A stretch of DNA of 52,476 nt, from the NCBI GenBank assembly GCA_019118245.1, contig DWZJ01000001.1:1-52476 (forward strand), read 5' to 3'. The notes beneath the pieces were generated by a model. That model did no database searches. It saw only the letters and a list, made by a program, of their open reading frames with translations, and was not told the origin of the DNA. This DNA is from Candidatus Oscillibacter excrementigallinarum (GTDB lineage: Bacteria; Bacillota; Clostridia; Oscillospirales; Oscillospiraceae). This document shows positions 26,178-34,613 of this stretch, piece after piece (the first letter of the stretch is position 1; each line of letters starts with the position of its first letter). The position numbers and the translations under genes were made by a program.

Positions 26178-26495
26178 TTACAGGTTGGCGTCCAGCACGC
26201 CGGTAAACGCCTGGGGCGGCATGACGCCCACCTTCCGGTCAAACTCCTGGCCGTTCTTCAGGAACACCACCGTGGGGATGCTCATGACCCCGAACCGCCG
26301 GGCCAGCTCCGGCTCCTCGTCCACGTTCACCTTGCCCACCAGGACCTTGCCCTCGTACTGGCCGCCGATGGACTCGATCACCGGGGAGAGCATCTTGCAG
26401 GGGCCGCACCAGTCGGCCCAGAAGTCCACCATCGCCAGAGGGGCCGCCGCCACGGCGGCGTCAAATTCCGCAGTCTTGAAATGCTTGATCGCCAT
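26178..26495 (-). CDS. trxA: Thioredoxin
   Basis: 105 residues, full length. The active site WCGPC is at 29-33 in FWADWCGPCKML; the cis-Pro loop is SIPTVVFLKNG. It reduces protein disulfides in the cytoplasm. It lies 30 bases after the thioredoxin reductase-like gene on the same strand and completes the arsR-like - trxB-like - trxA unit, so the reductase next to it is the likely partner. Confidence 0.96.
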   Translation of the reverse strand: MAIKHFKTAEFDAAVAAAPLAMVDFWADWCGPCKMLSPVIESIGGQYEGKVLVGKVNVDEEPELARRFGVMSIPTVVFLKNGQEFDRKVGVMPPQAFTGVLDANL

Positions 26496-26525
26496 ACGTC
26501 ATGTCTCCTTTTGTGATATGATTGG

Positions 26526-27365
26526 TCATTTTGTTGCTGATCCCTGTTTTTCCCCGCGCTCCTGAGCAGCTGCCCAGGCCGCGGCGCTCTGCCCGGCGAT
26601 GAGTCCCTCGCCCACGGCCTTGGAGACCTGGAGGGGGCCGCCGGTGCAGTCTCCCGCGGCGAAAAGGCCGGGAAGATTGGTGGCCATGTGCCGGTCCACC
26701 GCCACATAGCCCTGTTCCACCGTCAGGCCCGGGAACAGCTCTGTGGGCGCCATGGTGGGCCGGAGGATGAACACGCCCTCCACCGCCGCGGTCTGTCCCT
26801 CACAGGTCACGGACTCCACCTGCTCCCGGCCGTGGATCTCGCACTGCCTGGGGCGGTCGAAATAGGTGACGGCGCACCCGATCCTCTGGAGGAACTCCGC
26901 CTCCTGCCGGGCGGTGTCACTGAAGCCCACCACCGCCACGGCCTTGCCCCGGTAGAGCATCCCGTCGCAGGTGGCGCAGTAGCTGACGCCCCGGCCCAGC
27001 AGCTCCGCCTCGCCGGGGAACTTCTTTCCCCGGGCCACGCCCGCCGCCAGCACCACGGCCCGGGCGTTGTACATCTCCGGCCCCACGCTGACGTACCAGG
27101 CGTCCGGCATCCGGACCGCGTTCAGCACCTTTCCGGTGAGGAACTCCGCGCCGGACCGCTCCCCATGGCGGCGCATGGCGGTCAGCAGCTCCGCGCCGGA
27201 GAGCCCCGGCATCCCCAGGTAGTTGTCCACCTTCTCCGCCCGCCAGAGGGGATTTTCCTCCAGGGGGTTGGAGACCACCAGAACGCTCCGGCCCCGGGCC
27301 CGGACGTTGATGGCCGCGGACAGGCCCGCCGGGCCGCCGCCGATCACCAGCACGTCATAGGACAT
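26526..27365 (-). CDS. Short thioredoxin reductase-like flavoprotein
   Basis: 279 residues; NADPH thioredoxin reductases have about 310. The FAD site is intact (VLVIGGGPAGLSAA at residues 6-19; LFAAGDC near the end), as is the redox-active disulfide CATC at 130-133. The pyridine nucleotide domain is odd: the usual GGGDSA-type loop reads GFSDTA, and the VHRR...R motif that grips the NADPH phosphate is replaced by YFDRPRQ. Ferredoxin-linked thioredoxin reductases of clostridia (FFTR) lack these motifs too, so ferredoxin is a plausible donor (inference). The ATG at 27365 overlaps the end of the ArsR gene by 11 bases, showing translational coupling; trxA follows. Confidence 0.85.
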   Translation of the reverse strand: MSYDVLVIGGGPAGLSAAINVRARGRSVLVVSNPLEENPLWRAEKVDNYLGMPGLSGAELLTAMRRHGERSGAEFLTGKVLNAVRMPDAWYVSVGPEMYNARAVVLAAGVARGKKFPGEAELLGRGVSYCATCDGMLYRGKAVAVVGFSDTARQEAEFLQRIGCAVTYFDRPRQCEIHGREQVESVTCEGQTAAVEGVFILRPTMAPTELFPGLTVEQGYVAVDRHMATNLPGLFAAGDCTGGPLQVSKAVGEGLIAGQSAAAWAAAQERGEKQGSATK

Positions 27366-27654
27366 AGGACGCCGCCTCCTCTCCCAGCAGGTCCGCCACC
27401 AGGGAGGCCACCTCCCGGGACGCCACCTGGTAGTATACCTCATTGCCGGAGCGCTCCGACGTCACCACATGGGCCGCCCGCAGCTTCTGCAGATGCTGGG
27501 AGATGCAGGACTGGGACATCCCGGTGGCCACCTCCATACAGCCCACGTTGTGGCAGCCGGAGGTCAGCAGGCCGTGGACGATCTGCAGACGGACGGGGTT
27601 GGAGAGGGCTTTCAGCAGAGACGCCCGCTCCTCATAGTTGATCTGCTTTTCCAT
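27355..27654 (-). CDS. ArsR/SmtB family repressor with Cys-rich recognition region
   Basis: 99 residues, one winged helix-turn-helix domain: LLKALSNPVRLQIVHGLL, then the recognition helix MSQSCISQHLQKLRAAHVV and the wing SGNEVYYQVA. Cys34, Cys39 and Cys50 lie in and just before the recognition helix; the classical arsenic motif ELCVCDL is not present. Cys pairs near this place let some ArsR relatives sense thiol stress, persulfide or metals. As it heads the thioredoxin operon, redox control of its own operon is likely (inference). The ATG at 27654 follows GGTGGAAGC. A palindrome lies 40 bases upstream. Confidence 0.9.
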   Translation of the reverse strand: MEKQINYEERASLLKALSNPVRLQIVHGLLTSGCHNVGCMEVATGMSQSCISQHLQKLRAAHVVTSERSGNEVYYQVASREVASLVADLLGEEAASYVL

Positions 27655-27686
27655 GCTTCCACCGTCTCTCTTTTGGTATGGCATTA

Positions 27687-27703
27687 GATTATCAGAATAT
27701 TCT
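27687..27703 (-). promoter_or_regulatory. Probable operator/promoter of the arsR-trx operon
   Basis: Perfect 10-base palindrome AGAATATTCT (27694-27703) beside a -10-like GATAAT (27687-27692) on the minus strand. The position suits autorepression. The -35 box is unclear. Confidence 0.45.
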
Positions 27704-27779
27704 CATTTTTGAAGTAGCATATGCAACAATCGCAGAAATTTTTCCAGGCGGGGCAACAGGCCGTACCGCCAAGAGACCG

Positions 27780-27808
27780 TTGCTTTTGCGCCGGAAGTCT
27801 GCTACACT
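27780..27808 (+). promoter_or_regulatory. Sigma-A promoter for rpe
   Basis: TTGCTT (27780-27785), 17-base spacer, TACACT (27803-27808). The leader to the rpe start is about 215 bases. Confidence 0.6.
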
Positions 27809-27828
27809 GAGACTGGTATGTATGAGCC

Positions 27829-27858
27829 GGAGCCCGGCGGAGAGCTCCGCCGGGCTCC
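27829..27858 (+). promoter_or_regulatory. Leader hairpin upstream of rpe
   Basis: Perfect 12-bp GC-rich stem (27829-27840 with 27847-27858), loop AGAGCT, soon after the promoter. There is no T-run; attenuation or stability are possible. The 170 bases after it are GC-rich and show no gene. Confidence 0.45.
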
Positions 27859-28031
27859 TATTCCAAAGAGCGGCGGCGCCGCGCCCAGGGGCGGACGCTG
27901 CGCGGAAGTGCAAGCTGGGGGGCGGCCTGCCGCTCGGGGTATCCTATGCGGCACCGGTCCTCCGCGCCACAGGGCATGGCAGCCCCGTTCTGCCTGGACC
28001 GCCGCCGGATTGAAAGAAAAGAGGGCTTTTT

Positions 28032-28676
28032 ATGATCAAGATCGCACCGTCCATCCTCTCCGCGGATTTTGCCAACCTGGAGCGGGACATTCAGCGCATC
28101 TCCACCGCCGATTACGTCCACGTGGACGTGATGGACGGAATGTTCGTCCCCAACATCACCATCGGCATCCCGGTGGTGAAGTCCATCCGGCCCACCACGG
28201 CGCTGCCCCTGGACGTCCACCTGATGATCGTGGAGCCGGGCCGGTATGTGGAGCAGTTCTGCGACGCCGGCGCCGACCTGGTGACGGTCCATGTGGAGTC
28301 CGACACGGAGGAGAACATCCACAGTGCCATCGCCAAGATCCACGCCAAGGGCAAGCGGGCCGGCGTGGTGCTGAAGCCCAAGACCCCCGCCGAGGCGGTG
28401 CTGCCCTTCCTGCAGGAGGTGGACCTGGTGCTGGTAATGACGGTGGAGCCCGGCTTCGGCGGCCAGAAGTTCATGGCGGATATGATGCCCAAGGTGACGG
28501 CCATCCGCCAGTGGATCGACGAGAAAAACCCCGGCTGCGAGCTGGAGGTGGACGGCGGCGTGGACCCCGTCACCTGCAAGACCTGCATCGCCGCCGGCGC
28601 CAATGTGCTGGTGGCCGGCAGCGCCGTGTACAAGGCCGCCGATATCCCCGCCCGCATCGCGGAGCTGCGGGGCTGA
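28032..28676 (+). CDS. rpe: Ribulose-phosphate 3-epimerase
   Basis: 214 residues, the normal length. It interconverts ribulose 5-phosphate and xylulose 5-phosphate. A TIM barrel with all family motifs: APSILSADF, the metal site VHVDVMDGMFVPNIT, LDVHLMI, MTVEPGFGGQKF and EVDGGV, then AGSAVYKA. The ATG follows GAGGG. The D-cysteine desulfhydrase-like gene starts 20 bases after the stop, so the two are an operon. Confidence 0.97.
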   Translation: MIKIAPSILSADFANLERDIQRISTADYVHVDVMDGMFVPNITIGIPVVKSIRPTTALPLDVHLMIVEPGRYVEQFCDAGADLVTVHVESDTEENIHSAIAKIHAKGKRAGVVLKPKTPAEAVLPFLQEVDLVLVMTVEPGFGGQKFMADMMPKVTAIRQWIDEKNPGCELEVDGGVDPVTCKTCIAAGANVLVAGSAVYKAADIPARIAELRG

Positions 28677-28696
28677 GCGGAAGAGGAGGCATCACC

Positions 28697-29671
28697 ATGA
28701 AGAGCATTCAGGACCTGCCCAGAGTCTCTCTGGGCATCTATCCCACGCCGTTTTACCGGCTGGACAAATTGAGCGAGCAGTATGGCCGGGGCATCTGGAT
28801 CAAGCGGGACGACCTGTGCGGCGTGGCCCTGGGCGGCAACAAGGTCCGCAAGCTGGAATTCCTGCTGGCGGACGCCCTGGACCAGGGGTGCGACACGGTG
28901 TTCACCACCGGCGGCGCCCAGTCCAACCACGCGGCCCTCACCGCCGCCTGCGCCGCAAAGCTGGGGATGAAGTGCATCCTGCTGCTGAAGCGCCGGGGCG
29001 TGACCGAGCACCGGGGCAACCTGGTGCTGGACGACATCTTCGGCGCGGAGGTCCGGATGCTGGACACCGACTCCTATGACGACGTCTACGCCGAGATGCA
29101 CCGGATGGGCGAGGCCCTGGAGCAGGCGGGCCACAAGTGCTGCTACATCCCCGTGGGCGGGTCCACGGCTCTGGGGGCCCTGGGCTACGCCAGCTGCGTC
29201 CGGGAGTTCACCGTCCAGGCCCTGGCCGCCGGGATACGGCTGGGCCACGTGGTCTCCGCCACCGGCTCCGGCGGCACCACCGCCGGATTGCTGCTGGGGA
29301 CCCGGCTCTTCATGCCCGGCGCCAAGGTCACCGGCGTGGCGGTGGACACCGACCCCTTCCAGGACATCGTCCCCCGTCTGGCGGAGGAGGCCGCGTCTCT
29401 GCTGGAGCGCCCCCTCCAGCGGGAGAAGAACGACTTCGAGATGGTGGACCATGTGGGGCCCGGCTATGCCGTCCCCAATCCGGAGGACACCCCCTACATC
29501 GAGGAGCTGGCCCGGACCGAGGGCATCCTGCTGGACCCGGTCTACACCGGCAAGGCCTTTGCCGCCATGCTGCAGCTGCTGCGGCAGGGCTACTTCGACG
29601 GGGAGGACGACCTGCTGTTCCTCCACACCGGCGGCGCGGCGGCCCTCTTTGCCATGGACCTGCCCCGGTGA
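28697..29671 (+). CDS. D-cysteine desulfhydrase / ACC deaminase family PLP enzyme
   Basis: 324 residues, fold type II PLP enzyme. The pattern IWIKRDDLCGVALGGNKVRKLEFLLADA holds the PLP-binding Lys; TTGGAQSNHA and SATGSGGTTAGLLLG bind the cofactor phosphate and substrate. Members split D-cysteine to pyruvate, ammonia and H2S, or deaminate 1-aminocyclopropane-1-carboxylate. Bacterial genes outside plant-associated groups are usually D-cysteine desulfhydrases, so that is the better guess. The ATG at 28697 follows AGAGGAGG. A much longer in-frame open stretch reaches back across rpe, but it is only a shadow. The neighbours rpe and recR give no functional hint. Confidence 0.88.
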   Translation: MKSIQDLPRVSLGIYPTPFYRLDKLSEQYGRGIWIKRDDLCGVALGGNKVRKLEFLLADALDQGCDTVFTTGGAQSNHAALTAACAAKLGMKCILLLKRRGVTEHRGNLVLDDIFGAEVRMLDTDSYDDVYAEMHRMGEALEQAGHKCCYIPVGGSTALGALGYASCVREFTVQALAAGIRLGHVVSATGSGGTTAGLLLGTRLFMPGAKVTGVAVDTDPFQDIVPRLAEEAASLLERPLQREKNDFEMVDHVGPGYAVPNPEDTPYIEELARTEGILLDPVYTGKAFAAMLQLLRQGYFDGEDDLLFLHTGGAAALFAMDLPR

Positions 29672-29721
29672 CCGTTTCCCGCCCGGCGCGGGCATGTACC
29701 CTTTGAAGGAGCAAGACAGCT

Positions 29722-30321
29722 ATGGAATATTTCCCCGCACCTCTTGAAAAACTGGTGGAGCAGTTCGCCCGGCTGCCGGGCATCGGCGGCAAGTCCGCCC
29801 AGCGGCTGGCCTTTTACGTGCTGGGCCTGCCGGAGGCGGAGGCCCAGGAGTTTGCCAACGCCATCCTGGACGCCAAGAAAAACGTCACCTGCTGCCCGGT
29901 GTGCCAGAACTTCACCGCCGGTGGGCTGTGCCCCATCTGCGCCTCCCCCAAGCGGGACGGCTCCGTCATCTGCGTGGTGGCGGATCCCCGGGACGTGGCC
30001 GCCATCGAGCGGGCCCGGGAGTACAACGGCCGGTACCACGTGCTCCACGGCGTCATCTCCCCCATGAACCATGTGGGGCCTGACGACCTGGCCATCAAGT
30101 CCCTGGTGGAGCGGGTGGCCCAGGGGGAGGTAAAGGAGGTCATCATGGCCACCAACCCGGACACGGAGGGGGAGGCCACGGCCATGTACATCGCCCGCCT
30201 GCTGAAGCCCTTTGACGTGAAGGTGACCCGCCTGGCCTACGGCATCCCCGTAGGCGGACACCTGGAATTCGCCGACGACGCCACGCTGATGCGGGCCCTG
30301 GAGGGCCGCCGGGAGATCTGA
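29722..30321 (+). CDS. recR: Recombination protein RecR
   Basis: 199 residues, full length. With RecO and RecF it loads RecA on gapped DNA. The helix-hairpin-helix LARLPGIGGKSAQRLAF-type start, the four-Cys zinc finger (CCPVCQNFTAGGLCPIC), the Toprim domain (ICVVADPRDVAAIE, TNPDTEGEATAMYI) and the C-terminal GIPVGGHLEFADDATLMRALEGRR are all present. AAGGAG lies upstream of the ATG. dnaX and the YbaB gene, its common partners, are not next to it. A terminator follows at once. Confidence 0.97.
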   Translation: MEYFPAPLEKLVEQFARLPGIGGKSAQRLAFYVLGLPEAEAQEFANAILDAKKNVTCCPVCQNFTAGGLCPICASPKRDGSVICVVADPRDVAAIERAREYNGRYHVLHGVISPMNHVGPDDLAIKSLVERVAQGEVKEVIMATNPDTEGEATAMYIARLLKPFDVKVTRLAYGIPVGGHLEFADDATLMRALEGRREI

Positions 30322-30332
30322 ATACAGCCGAA

Positions 30333-30366
30333 AAGCCGCCGGACGGGAGCACCCGTCCGGCGGCTT
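30333..30366. terminator. Bidirectional terminator between recR and the permease gene
   Basis: Perfect 15-bp stem (30333-30347 with 30352-30366), loop AGCA. Confidence 0.85.
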
Positions 30367-30384
30367 GATCTCTTATCTGAATGG

Positions 30385-31737
30385 TCACGTCTCCTTGGGC
30401 AGGATCAGGTTCAGCAGCACCGCCAGGATGGTGGCGATCACCACCGGGGACTGGCCGAACACCATGGTGAACGCCTCCGGGAACTGGCCGAGGGCCTCGG
30501 AGGCCTGGGAGATGCCCACGCCCAGGGCGGCGGAGAGGCCCACGATGGTGGTGTTCCGGGCCGTCAGGTCCTGGGAGGCGATGAGCTTCATGCCGGTCAT
30601 GGCGATGGTGGAGAACACCGTCACCGTGGCGCCCCCCAGCACACACTGGGGGATGGTGGTCAGCAGGGCCGCGAACTTGGGGGAGACGCCGGCCAGCAGC
30701 AGAAAGCCCGCGGCGATGGCGAACACCGTCCGGTTCACCACCTTGTTGGTGGTGACGATGCCCACGTTCTGGGAGTAGGTGGCGGTGGGCAGGCCGCCCA
30801 CCAGGGCCGTCAGGATGTTGCTTGCGCCGTAAGCGATGATGCCCCCCTGGAGCTCCTGGTCCGTGGGGTCCCGGTCCAGGCCGCCCACGGTGGTGGCGGT
30901 GAAGTCGCCGATGGCCTGGATGGAGTTGATGGCAAACAGCAGCCCGATGGCCACGCAGGAGGCCGGGTCAAAGGTGATGCCGAAGTGCAGGGGCTCCGGC
31001 AGGGCGAACCAGGCGGCAGACCCCAGGTCGGAGAAGTCCACCATCCCGAAGCAGAAGGCCACGGCATAGCCGAACAGCATGCCGATGAGGATGGAGGCCA
31101 GCTTGCAGATGCCTTTGGCCTTGTGGTTCAGCACCAGCACGGCGGCCAGCGTCAGGGCGGCGATCAGCCAGTTCTGCCAGGAGCCATACACCAGCGCCTC
31201 CGTCAGACCCTGCTGCTCCACCACGGACTCATAGGTGTTGCCGGTGCCGCCGGCCATGTAGTTGATGGCGGTGGGGTAGAGGGAGAGGCCGATGGTGAAC
31301 ACCACTGTGCCGGTGATCACCGGCGGGAACAGCCGGCGGATCTTCTTGACGAACACACCCACCAGCACCGCCACGATGCCGCCCACGATCATGGCGCCGG
31401 CAATGGCCGCCACCCCGCCGCCGGAGGCGGCGATGGCCTGCATGCTGGGGACGTAGGCAAAGCTGACGCCCAGGATCACCGGCAGCCCGGACCCGAACCG
31501 CTTCCCGATGGGGAAGAGCTGGAGGAAGGTGCACACGGCGGACATCACCAGAGAGGCCTGGATCAGCAGCACCTGCTCCTCCTGGCTGAGGCCGATGGCT
31601 CCGGCGATGATGATGGGTGGGGTGACGCACCCCACGATCATGGCCACCAGATGCTGCAGGGCCAGGGAGGTGGCCGTGCCCACAGGCGGGATCCCACGGG
31701 GCTGGAACAGCAGTTCCCGGCGGTTGCGAGACTCCAT
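30385..31737 (-). CDS. NCS2 family nucleobase:cation symporter
   Basis: 450 residues with about 14 hydrophobic segments. NCS2 carriers import uracil, xanthine or urate with protons. The signature helix-10 region NSIQAIGDFTATTVGG and TYSQNVGIVTTNKVVNR (the conserved Q-N-x-G) are present; the latter favours the xanthine/purine branch over uracil carriers. The N-terminus LALQHLVAMIVGCVTPPIII is also typical. The start at 31737 follows AAAGGAG. It is a single-gene unit with its own promoter. The leader holds a small hairpin (CCTGTCT / AGACAGG) but no purine riboswitch core. Confidence 0.9.
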   Translation of the reverse strand: MESRNRRELLFQPRGIPPVGTATSLALQHLVAMIVGCVTPPIIIAGAIGLSQEEQVLLIQASLVMSAVCTFLQLFPIGKRFGSGLPVILGVSFAYVPSMQAIAASGGGVAAIAGAMIVGGIVAVLVGVFVKKIRRLFPPVITGTVVFTIGLSLYPTAINYMAGGTGNTYESVVEQQGLTEALVYGSWQNWLIAALTLAAVLVLNHKAKGICKLASILIGMLFGYAVAFCFGMVDFSDLGSAAWFALPEPLHFGITFDPASCVAIGLLFAINSIQAIGDFTATTVGGLDRDPTDQELQGGIIAYGASNILTALVGGLPTATYSQNVGIVTTNKVVNRTVFAIAAGFLLLAGVSPKFAALLTTIPQCVLGGATVTVFSTIAMTGMKLIASQDLTARNTTIVGLSAALGVGISQASEALGQFPEAFTMVFGQSPVVIATILAVLLNLILPKET

Positions 31738-31809
31738 GGTCAGGACTCCTTTCAGGCGGATGGTCCGCGCATTCCCTGTCTAAAGACAGGATCTCGGGGT
31801 TCTGTCTCT

Positions 31810-31837
31810 ATCATACCATGGATTTTCGCAAAAGCAA
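31810..31837 (-). promoter_or_regulatory. Promoter of the NCS2 permease gene
   Basis: Minus strand TTGCTT (31832-31837), 16-base spacer, TATGAT (31810-31815). Confidence 0.55.
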
Positions 31838-31878
31838 ACAAAATTTTTGGTTCCCTCAAAAAATAATTGGTCTTTATG

Positions 31879-31919
31879 TCAAAACAGGGGCGCGCATGTG
31901 GTGCGCGCCCCTGTTTTGA
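31879..31919 (-). terminator. Terminator of the amino acid ABC importer operon
   Basis: Perfect 18-bp stem (31879-31896 with 31902-31919), loop TGTGG on plus, 37 bases after the ATPase stop. On the minus strand it ends in GTTTTGACAT. Confidence 0.82.
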
Positions 31920-31955
31920 TCTGCCGCCCTCTGGACGGCGCTGAAATCCCGATGT

Positions 31956-32678
31956 TCAGAGCACCTTGCTCAAAAAGTCCTGCAGCCTGGGATTCTTCGG
32001 GTGGCCAAAGAGGTCGGCGGGAGGACCTTCCTCCAGGATCTTGCCCTCCGCCATAAAGAGGACCCGGTCCCCCACCTCTCGGGCGAAGCCCATCTCGTGA
32101 GTGACCACCACCATGGTCATGCCCTCGTCGGCCAGCTCCTTCATCACGTCCAGCACCTCTCCCACCATCTCCGGGTCCAGAGCGGAGGTGGGCTCGTCAA
32201 AGAGCATCACTTTGGGCCGCATGGCCAGGGCCCGGACGATGGCGATCCGCTGCTTTTGCCCGCCGGAGAGCTGGGCGGGATAGGCGTCGGCCTTGTCCTC
32301 CAGCCCCACCCGCTTTAAGAGGGCGGCGGCGGCATTATCTGCCTCGGCCTGGCTCATCAGCTTGGTACGCACCGGGGCCAGGGTGATGTTGCGGCGGATG
32401 GTCATATTGTTGAACAGGTTGAAGTGCTGGAACACCATGCCCATCTGCTGGCGGATCTTGTCAATGTCCGCCTTGGGGCTGGTGATCTCCTGGCCCTCAA
32501 AGGTAATGGTCCCGGCGGAGGGGACCTCCAGCAGGTTGAGGCAGCGCAGGAATGTGGACTTGCCGGAGCCGGAGGGCCCGATAATGACCACCTTTTCCCC
32601 GGGATAGATGTGCTGGTCAATGTCGTCCAGCACCAGATGGTCTCCGAACGATTTGCTCAGATGCTTAACGTCGATCAC
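31956..32678 (-). CDS. Polar amino acid ABC transporter, ATPase subunit
   Basis: 240 residues, the standard GlnQ-type length. Walker [11 protein letters not shown]-loop VFQHFNLF, signature LSGGQKQR, Walker [15 protein letters not shown] and the H-loop [10 protein letters not shown] are intact. It powers import by the adjacent permease. The start is GTG at 32678 ([11 protein letters not shown]), 10 bases after GGAGG; it overlaps the permease gene by 14 bases. Last gene of the three-gene operon. No substrate can be read from the ATPase; the family covers Gln, Glu, Arg, His and cystine. Confidence 0.95.
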   Translation of the reverse strand: MIDVKHLSKSFGDHLVLDDIDQHIYPGEKVVIIGPSGSGKSTFLRCLNLLEVPSAGTITFEGQEITSPKADIDKIRQQMGMVFQHFNLFNNMTIRRNITLAPVRTKLMSQAEADNAAAALLKRVGLEDKADAYPAQLSGGQKQRIAIVRALAMRPKVMLFDEPTSALDPEMVGEVLDVMKELADEGMTMVVVTHEMGFAREVGDRVLFMAEGKILEEGPPADLFGHPKNPRLQDFLSKVL

Positions 32679-33399
32679 TTTGACGCAGCCTCCTTTCCAG
32701 TTTGCCCTGGAGCCAGGTGAGAATGATGACCACCACCAGATACATGATGGCGATGCCGATGTAGGGGGGCATATAGTCAAAGGTGGTCCCGGCGATCCGG
32801 GAGGCCCGATAGGTCAGCTCCGTCAGGCCGATGGTATTGACCAGGGAGGTATCCTTGAACAGCGTGATGAACTCATTCCCCAGAGAGGGCAGGATATTCT
32901 TGAATGCCTGGGGAATGATGATGAAGCGCATGGTGTCCAGATAGCCCAGGCCCAGAGAGCGGCCCGCCTCGCTCTGGCCCACATCCACGCTCATCAATCC
33001 GCCCCGGACGATCTCCGCCACATAGGCGCCGGAGTTGATGCCCAGGGCCACCACGCCCACCATGAACTTGTTGCGGCTGGAGGCGAAAATGACAAAGCCC
33101 CAGATCAGGATCTGCACCAGCATGGGGGTGCCCCGGATCACAGTGGTGTAGACCTTGCAGACTCCGTTGCAGAATCCCAGCAGGGGGTTTTTCCGCCGTC
33201 CGGGCCGCTGCTGGTCATGGGCGGTCCGGATCACCGCCACCAGCACACCCAGGACCACACCGACAATCAGGGCCACCACCGTCAGCTCCAGGGTCGTGAG
33301 TAGTCCCTCCAGGTAGAGCCGCCAGCGATCTCCCTCCAAAAAAGCGGCGTAAAGGCGCGGCCCGAGCCGGTCCAGCCAATCCATCAGCGCCTGAAACAT
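32665..33399 (-). CDS. Polar amino acid ABC transporter, permease subunit
   Basis: 244 residues, five or so membrane helices, HisM/GlnP type. The EAA loop [36 protein letters not shown] contacts the ATPase. The periplasmic start [24 protein letters not shown] and [11 protein letters not shown] are family hallmarks. The ATG at 33399 has GGAGGG 7 bases upstream. It lies after the binding protein gene, with a hairpin between the two, and overlaps the ATPase gene. Confidence 0.94.
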   Translation of the reverse strand: MFQALMDWLDRLGPRLYAAFLEGDRWRLYLEGLLTTLELTVVALIVGVVLGVLVAVIRTAHDQQRPGRRKNPLLGFCNGVCKVYTTVIRGTPMLVQILIWGFVIFASSRNKFMVGVVALGINSGAYVAEIVRGGLMSVDVGQSEAGRSLGLGYLDTMRFIIIPQAFKNILPSLGNEFITLFKDTSLVNTIGLTELTYRASRIAGTTFDYMPPYIGIAIMYLVVVIILTWLQGKLERRLRQSDRR

Positions 33400-33426
33400 A
33401 GAAGCCCTCCTTCTCTCTTGCTGCAT

Positions 33427-33462
33427 GGGAAAAAGGACGGCCTGCGGAGGCCGCCCTTTCCC
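33427..33462 (-). promoter_or_regulatory. Intercistronic hairpin between binding protein and permease
   Basis: GGGAAA...GACGGCCT and AGGCCGCCCTTTCCC form an imperfect stem about 14 bp long. Such hairpins after binding-protein genes usually protect the first cistron's mRNA and lower expression of the rest. Confidence 0.55.
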
Positions 33463-33471
33463 GGTATCTGC

Positions 33472-34329
33472 TTACTCGGCGGTAATGTACTTATCCACGA
33501 TGGACTGGAACGTGCCGTCGGCCTTCAGCTCCTCCATCACAGCGTTGATGGCGTCCAGCAGATCGGTGTTGCCCTTGGCCACGCCGATGGCGTACTCCTC
33601 TTCCACCCAGGGGGTGTCCAGGATCTTCAGCCCCTCGTTGGCCTCCACGAAGGCCTTGGCGGGCTCATTGTCGATGATGACCGCGTCAATCTGGCCGTTG
33701 ACCAGGGCCATGACGGCCAGGGCGCCGTTCTCATAGGCGGTGACATGGTCCTCGCCGTAGCCGCCGTTCTCCGGCGTGTCGGAGGCGTAGATATAGCCTG
33801 TGGTGGCAGCCTGGCAGCCGATCATCTCCGCGTTGGCCAGGTCATCGATGGTCTGGATGGGGGAGTCCTCCCGGACGATGACCACCTGCACGCCGGTGGC
33901 ATAGCTGTCGGAGAAGTCCATGACCTCCAGCCGGTCTTCTGTCACGGTGATGCCGGCCATGGCGATGTCGCTCTGGCCCGTCTGGACGGCGGTGAGGGCG
34001 GCGTCAAAGCCCATGTCGTCCACAACCAGCTCCAGGCCCAGCTTCTGGGCGATGGCGTCAGCCACCTCCACATCGATGCCCTCAAAGCCGCCATCGTCGG
34101 TGGTCATCTCGTAGGGCGGGAAGGCGGCGTTGGTGGACATATGGAGCTTACCGGCCTCCACGACGGTGAAGTCGCCGTACTCGGTGGAGACGGCATTGCC
34201 GGTGGTCTCCTCCGTCTGGGCGCCATCGGTGGTGTCGGTGGTGGTGTCCTCAGTGGTGTCGCTGCCGCCGCAGGCTGTGATGGACAGGGCCATGGCCAGC
34301 GTCAGGACCAGTGCAAGAAACTTCTTCAT
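33472..34329 (-). CDS. Polar amino acid ABC transporter, substrate-binding lipoprotein
   Basis: 285 residues. A lipoprotein signal with lipobox SITAC is at residues 1-20, followed by an Asp/Thr-rich linker. The SBP_bac_3 fold has typical motifs: LHMSTNAAFPPYEMTTDDGGFEGIDVEVADAIA (ligand loop), FDAALTAVQTGQSDIAMAGITVTEDR (Arg that binds the alpha-carboxylate) and YAIGVAKGN. It captures an amino acid outside the cell for the permease. The ATG at 34329 gives a clean signal peptide, though GGGAG is about 12 bases away; an ATG eight codons earlier is possible. First gene of the operon, with a near-consensus promoter. Confidence 0.94.
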   Translation of the reverse strand: MKKFLALVLTLAMALSITACGGSDTTEDTTTDTTDGAQTEETTGNAVSTEYGDFTVVEAGKLHMSTNAAFPPYEMTTDDGGFEGIDVEVADAIAQKLGLELVVDDMGFDAALTAVQTGQSDIAMAGITVTEDRLEVMDFSDSYATGVQVVIVREDSPIQTIDDLANAEMIGCQAATTGYIYASDTPENGGYGEDHVTAYENGALAVMALVNGQIDAVIIDNEPAKAFVEANEGLKILDTPWVEEEYAIGVAKGNTDLLDAINAVMEELKADGTFQSIVDKYITAE

Positions 34330-34424
34330 GATGATCGCAATCTCCCTTTTCATGCTCCCGCCGGGGCGGGGCGTCTTTCGCAAAATTTCCAGGAGAGGAA
34401 GCTCCTCCCGCCGGAATATGCCCT

Positions 34425-34453
34425 ACCATATCACGTTCCCCACGGGTTGTCAA
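34425..34453 (-). promoter_or_regulatory. Strong promoter of the amino acid importer
   Basis: Minus strand TTGACA (34448-34453), 17-base spacer, TATGGT (34425-34430). Confidence 0.78.
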
Positions 34454-34471
34454 TACATTTTCGCAAGAAAA

Positions 34472-34485
34472 TGAATATTTATTTG
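34472..34485. promoter_or_regulatory. ArgR-box-like site upstream of the importer promoter
   Basis: TGAATATTTATTTG resembles one arginine-box pair (TGAAT-N4-ATTCA, 8 of 10). A second palindrome ATGAATATTCAT lies near 34591-34602. Both are A/T-rich and could be chance. Confidence 0.2.
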
Positions 34486-34613
34486 TTTCTTTCGGTGCAT
34501 TATCCAAGTTTCTCTGAAAAACAGCCGAATATTTTCCAATGCTTTTTGTGAGAACCTCCAATGCTGATGCATATCCCCCGCGAATCTTGCAATGAATATT
34601 CATGCCGGCCATA

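Noticed and set aside
27818..28696. In-frame upstream extension of the desulfhydrase-like gene across rpe
   Set aside because: Arg/Gly-rich sequence with no homology; rpe occupies this DNA in another frame and the ATG at 28697 has an ideal ribosome site.
31738..31870. Purine riboswitch before the NCS2 permease
   Set aside because: The leader has only a small CCTGTCT/AGACAGG hairpin; the conserved purine aptamer loops are absent.
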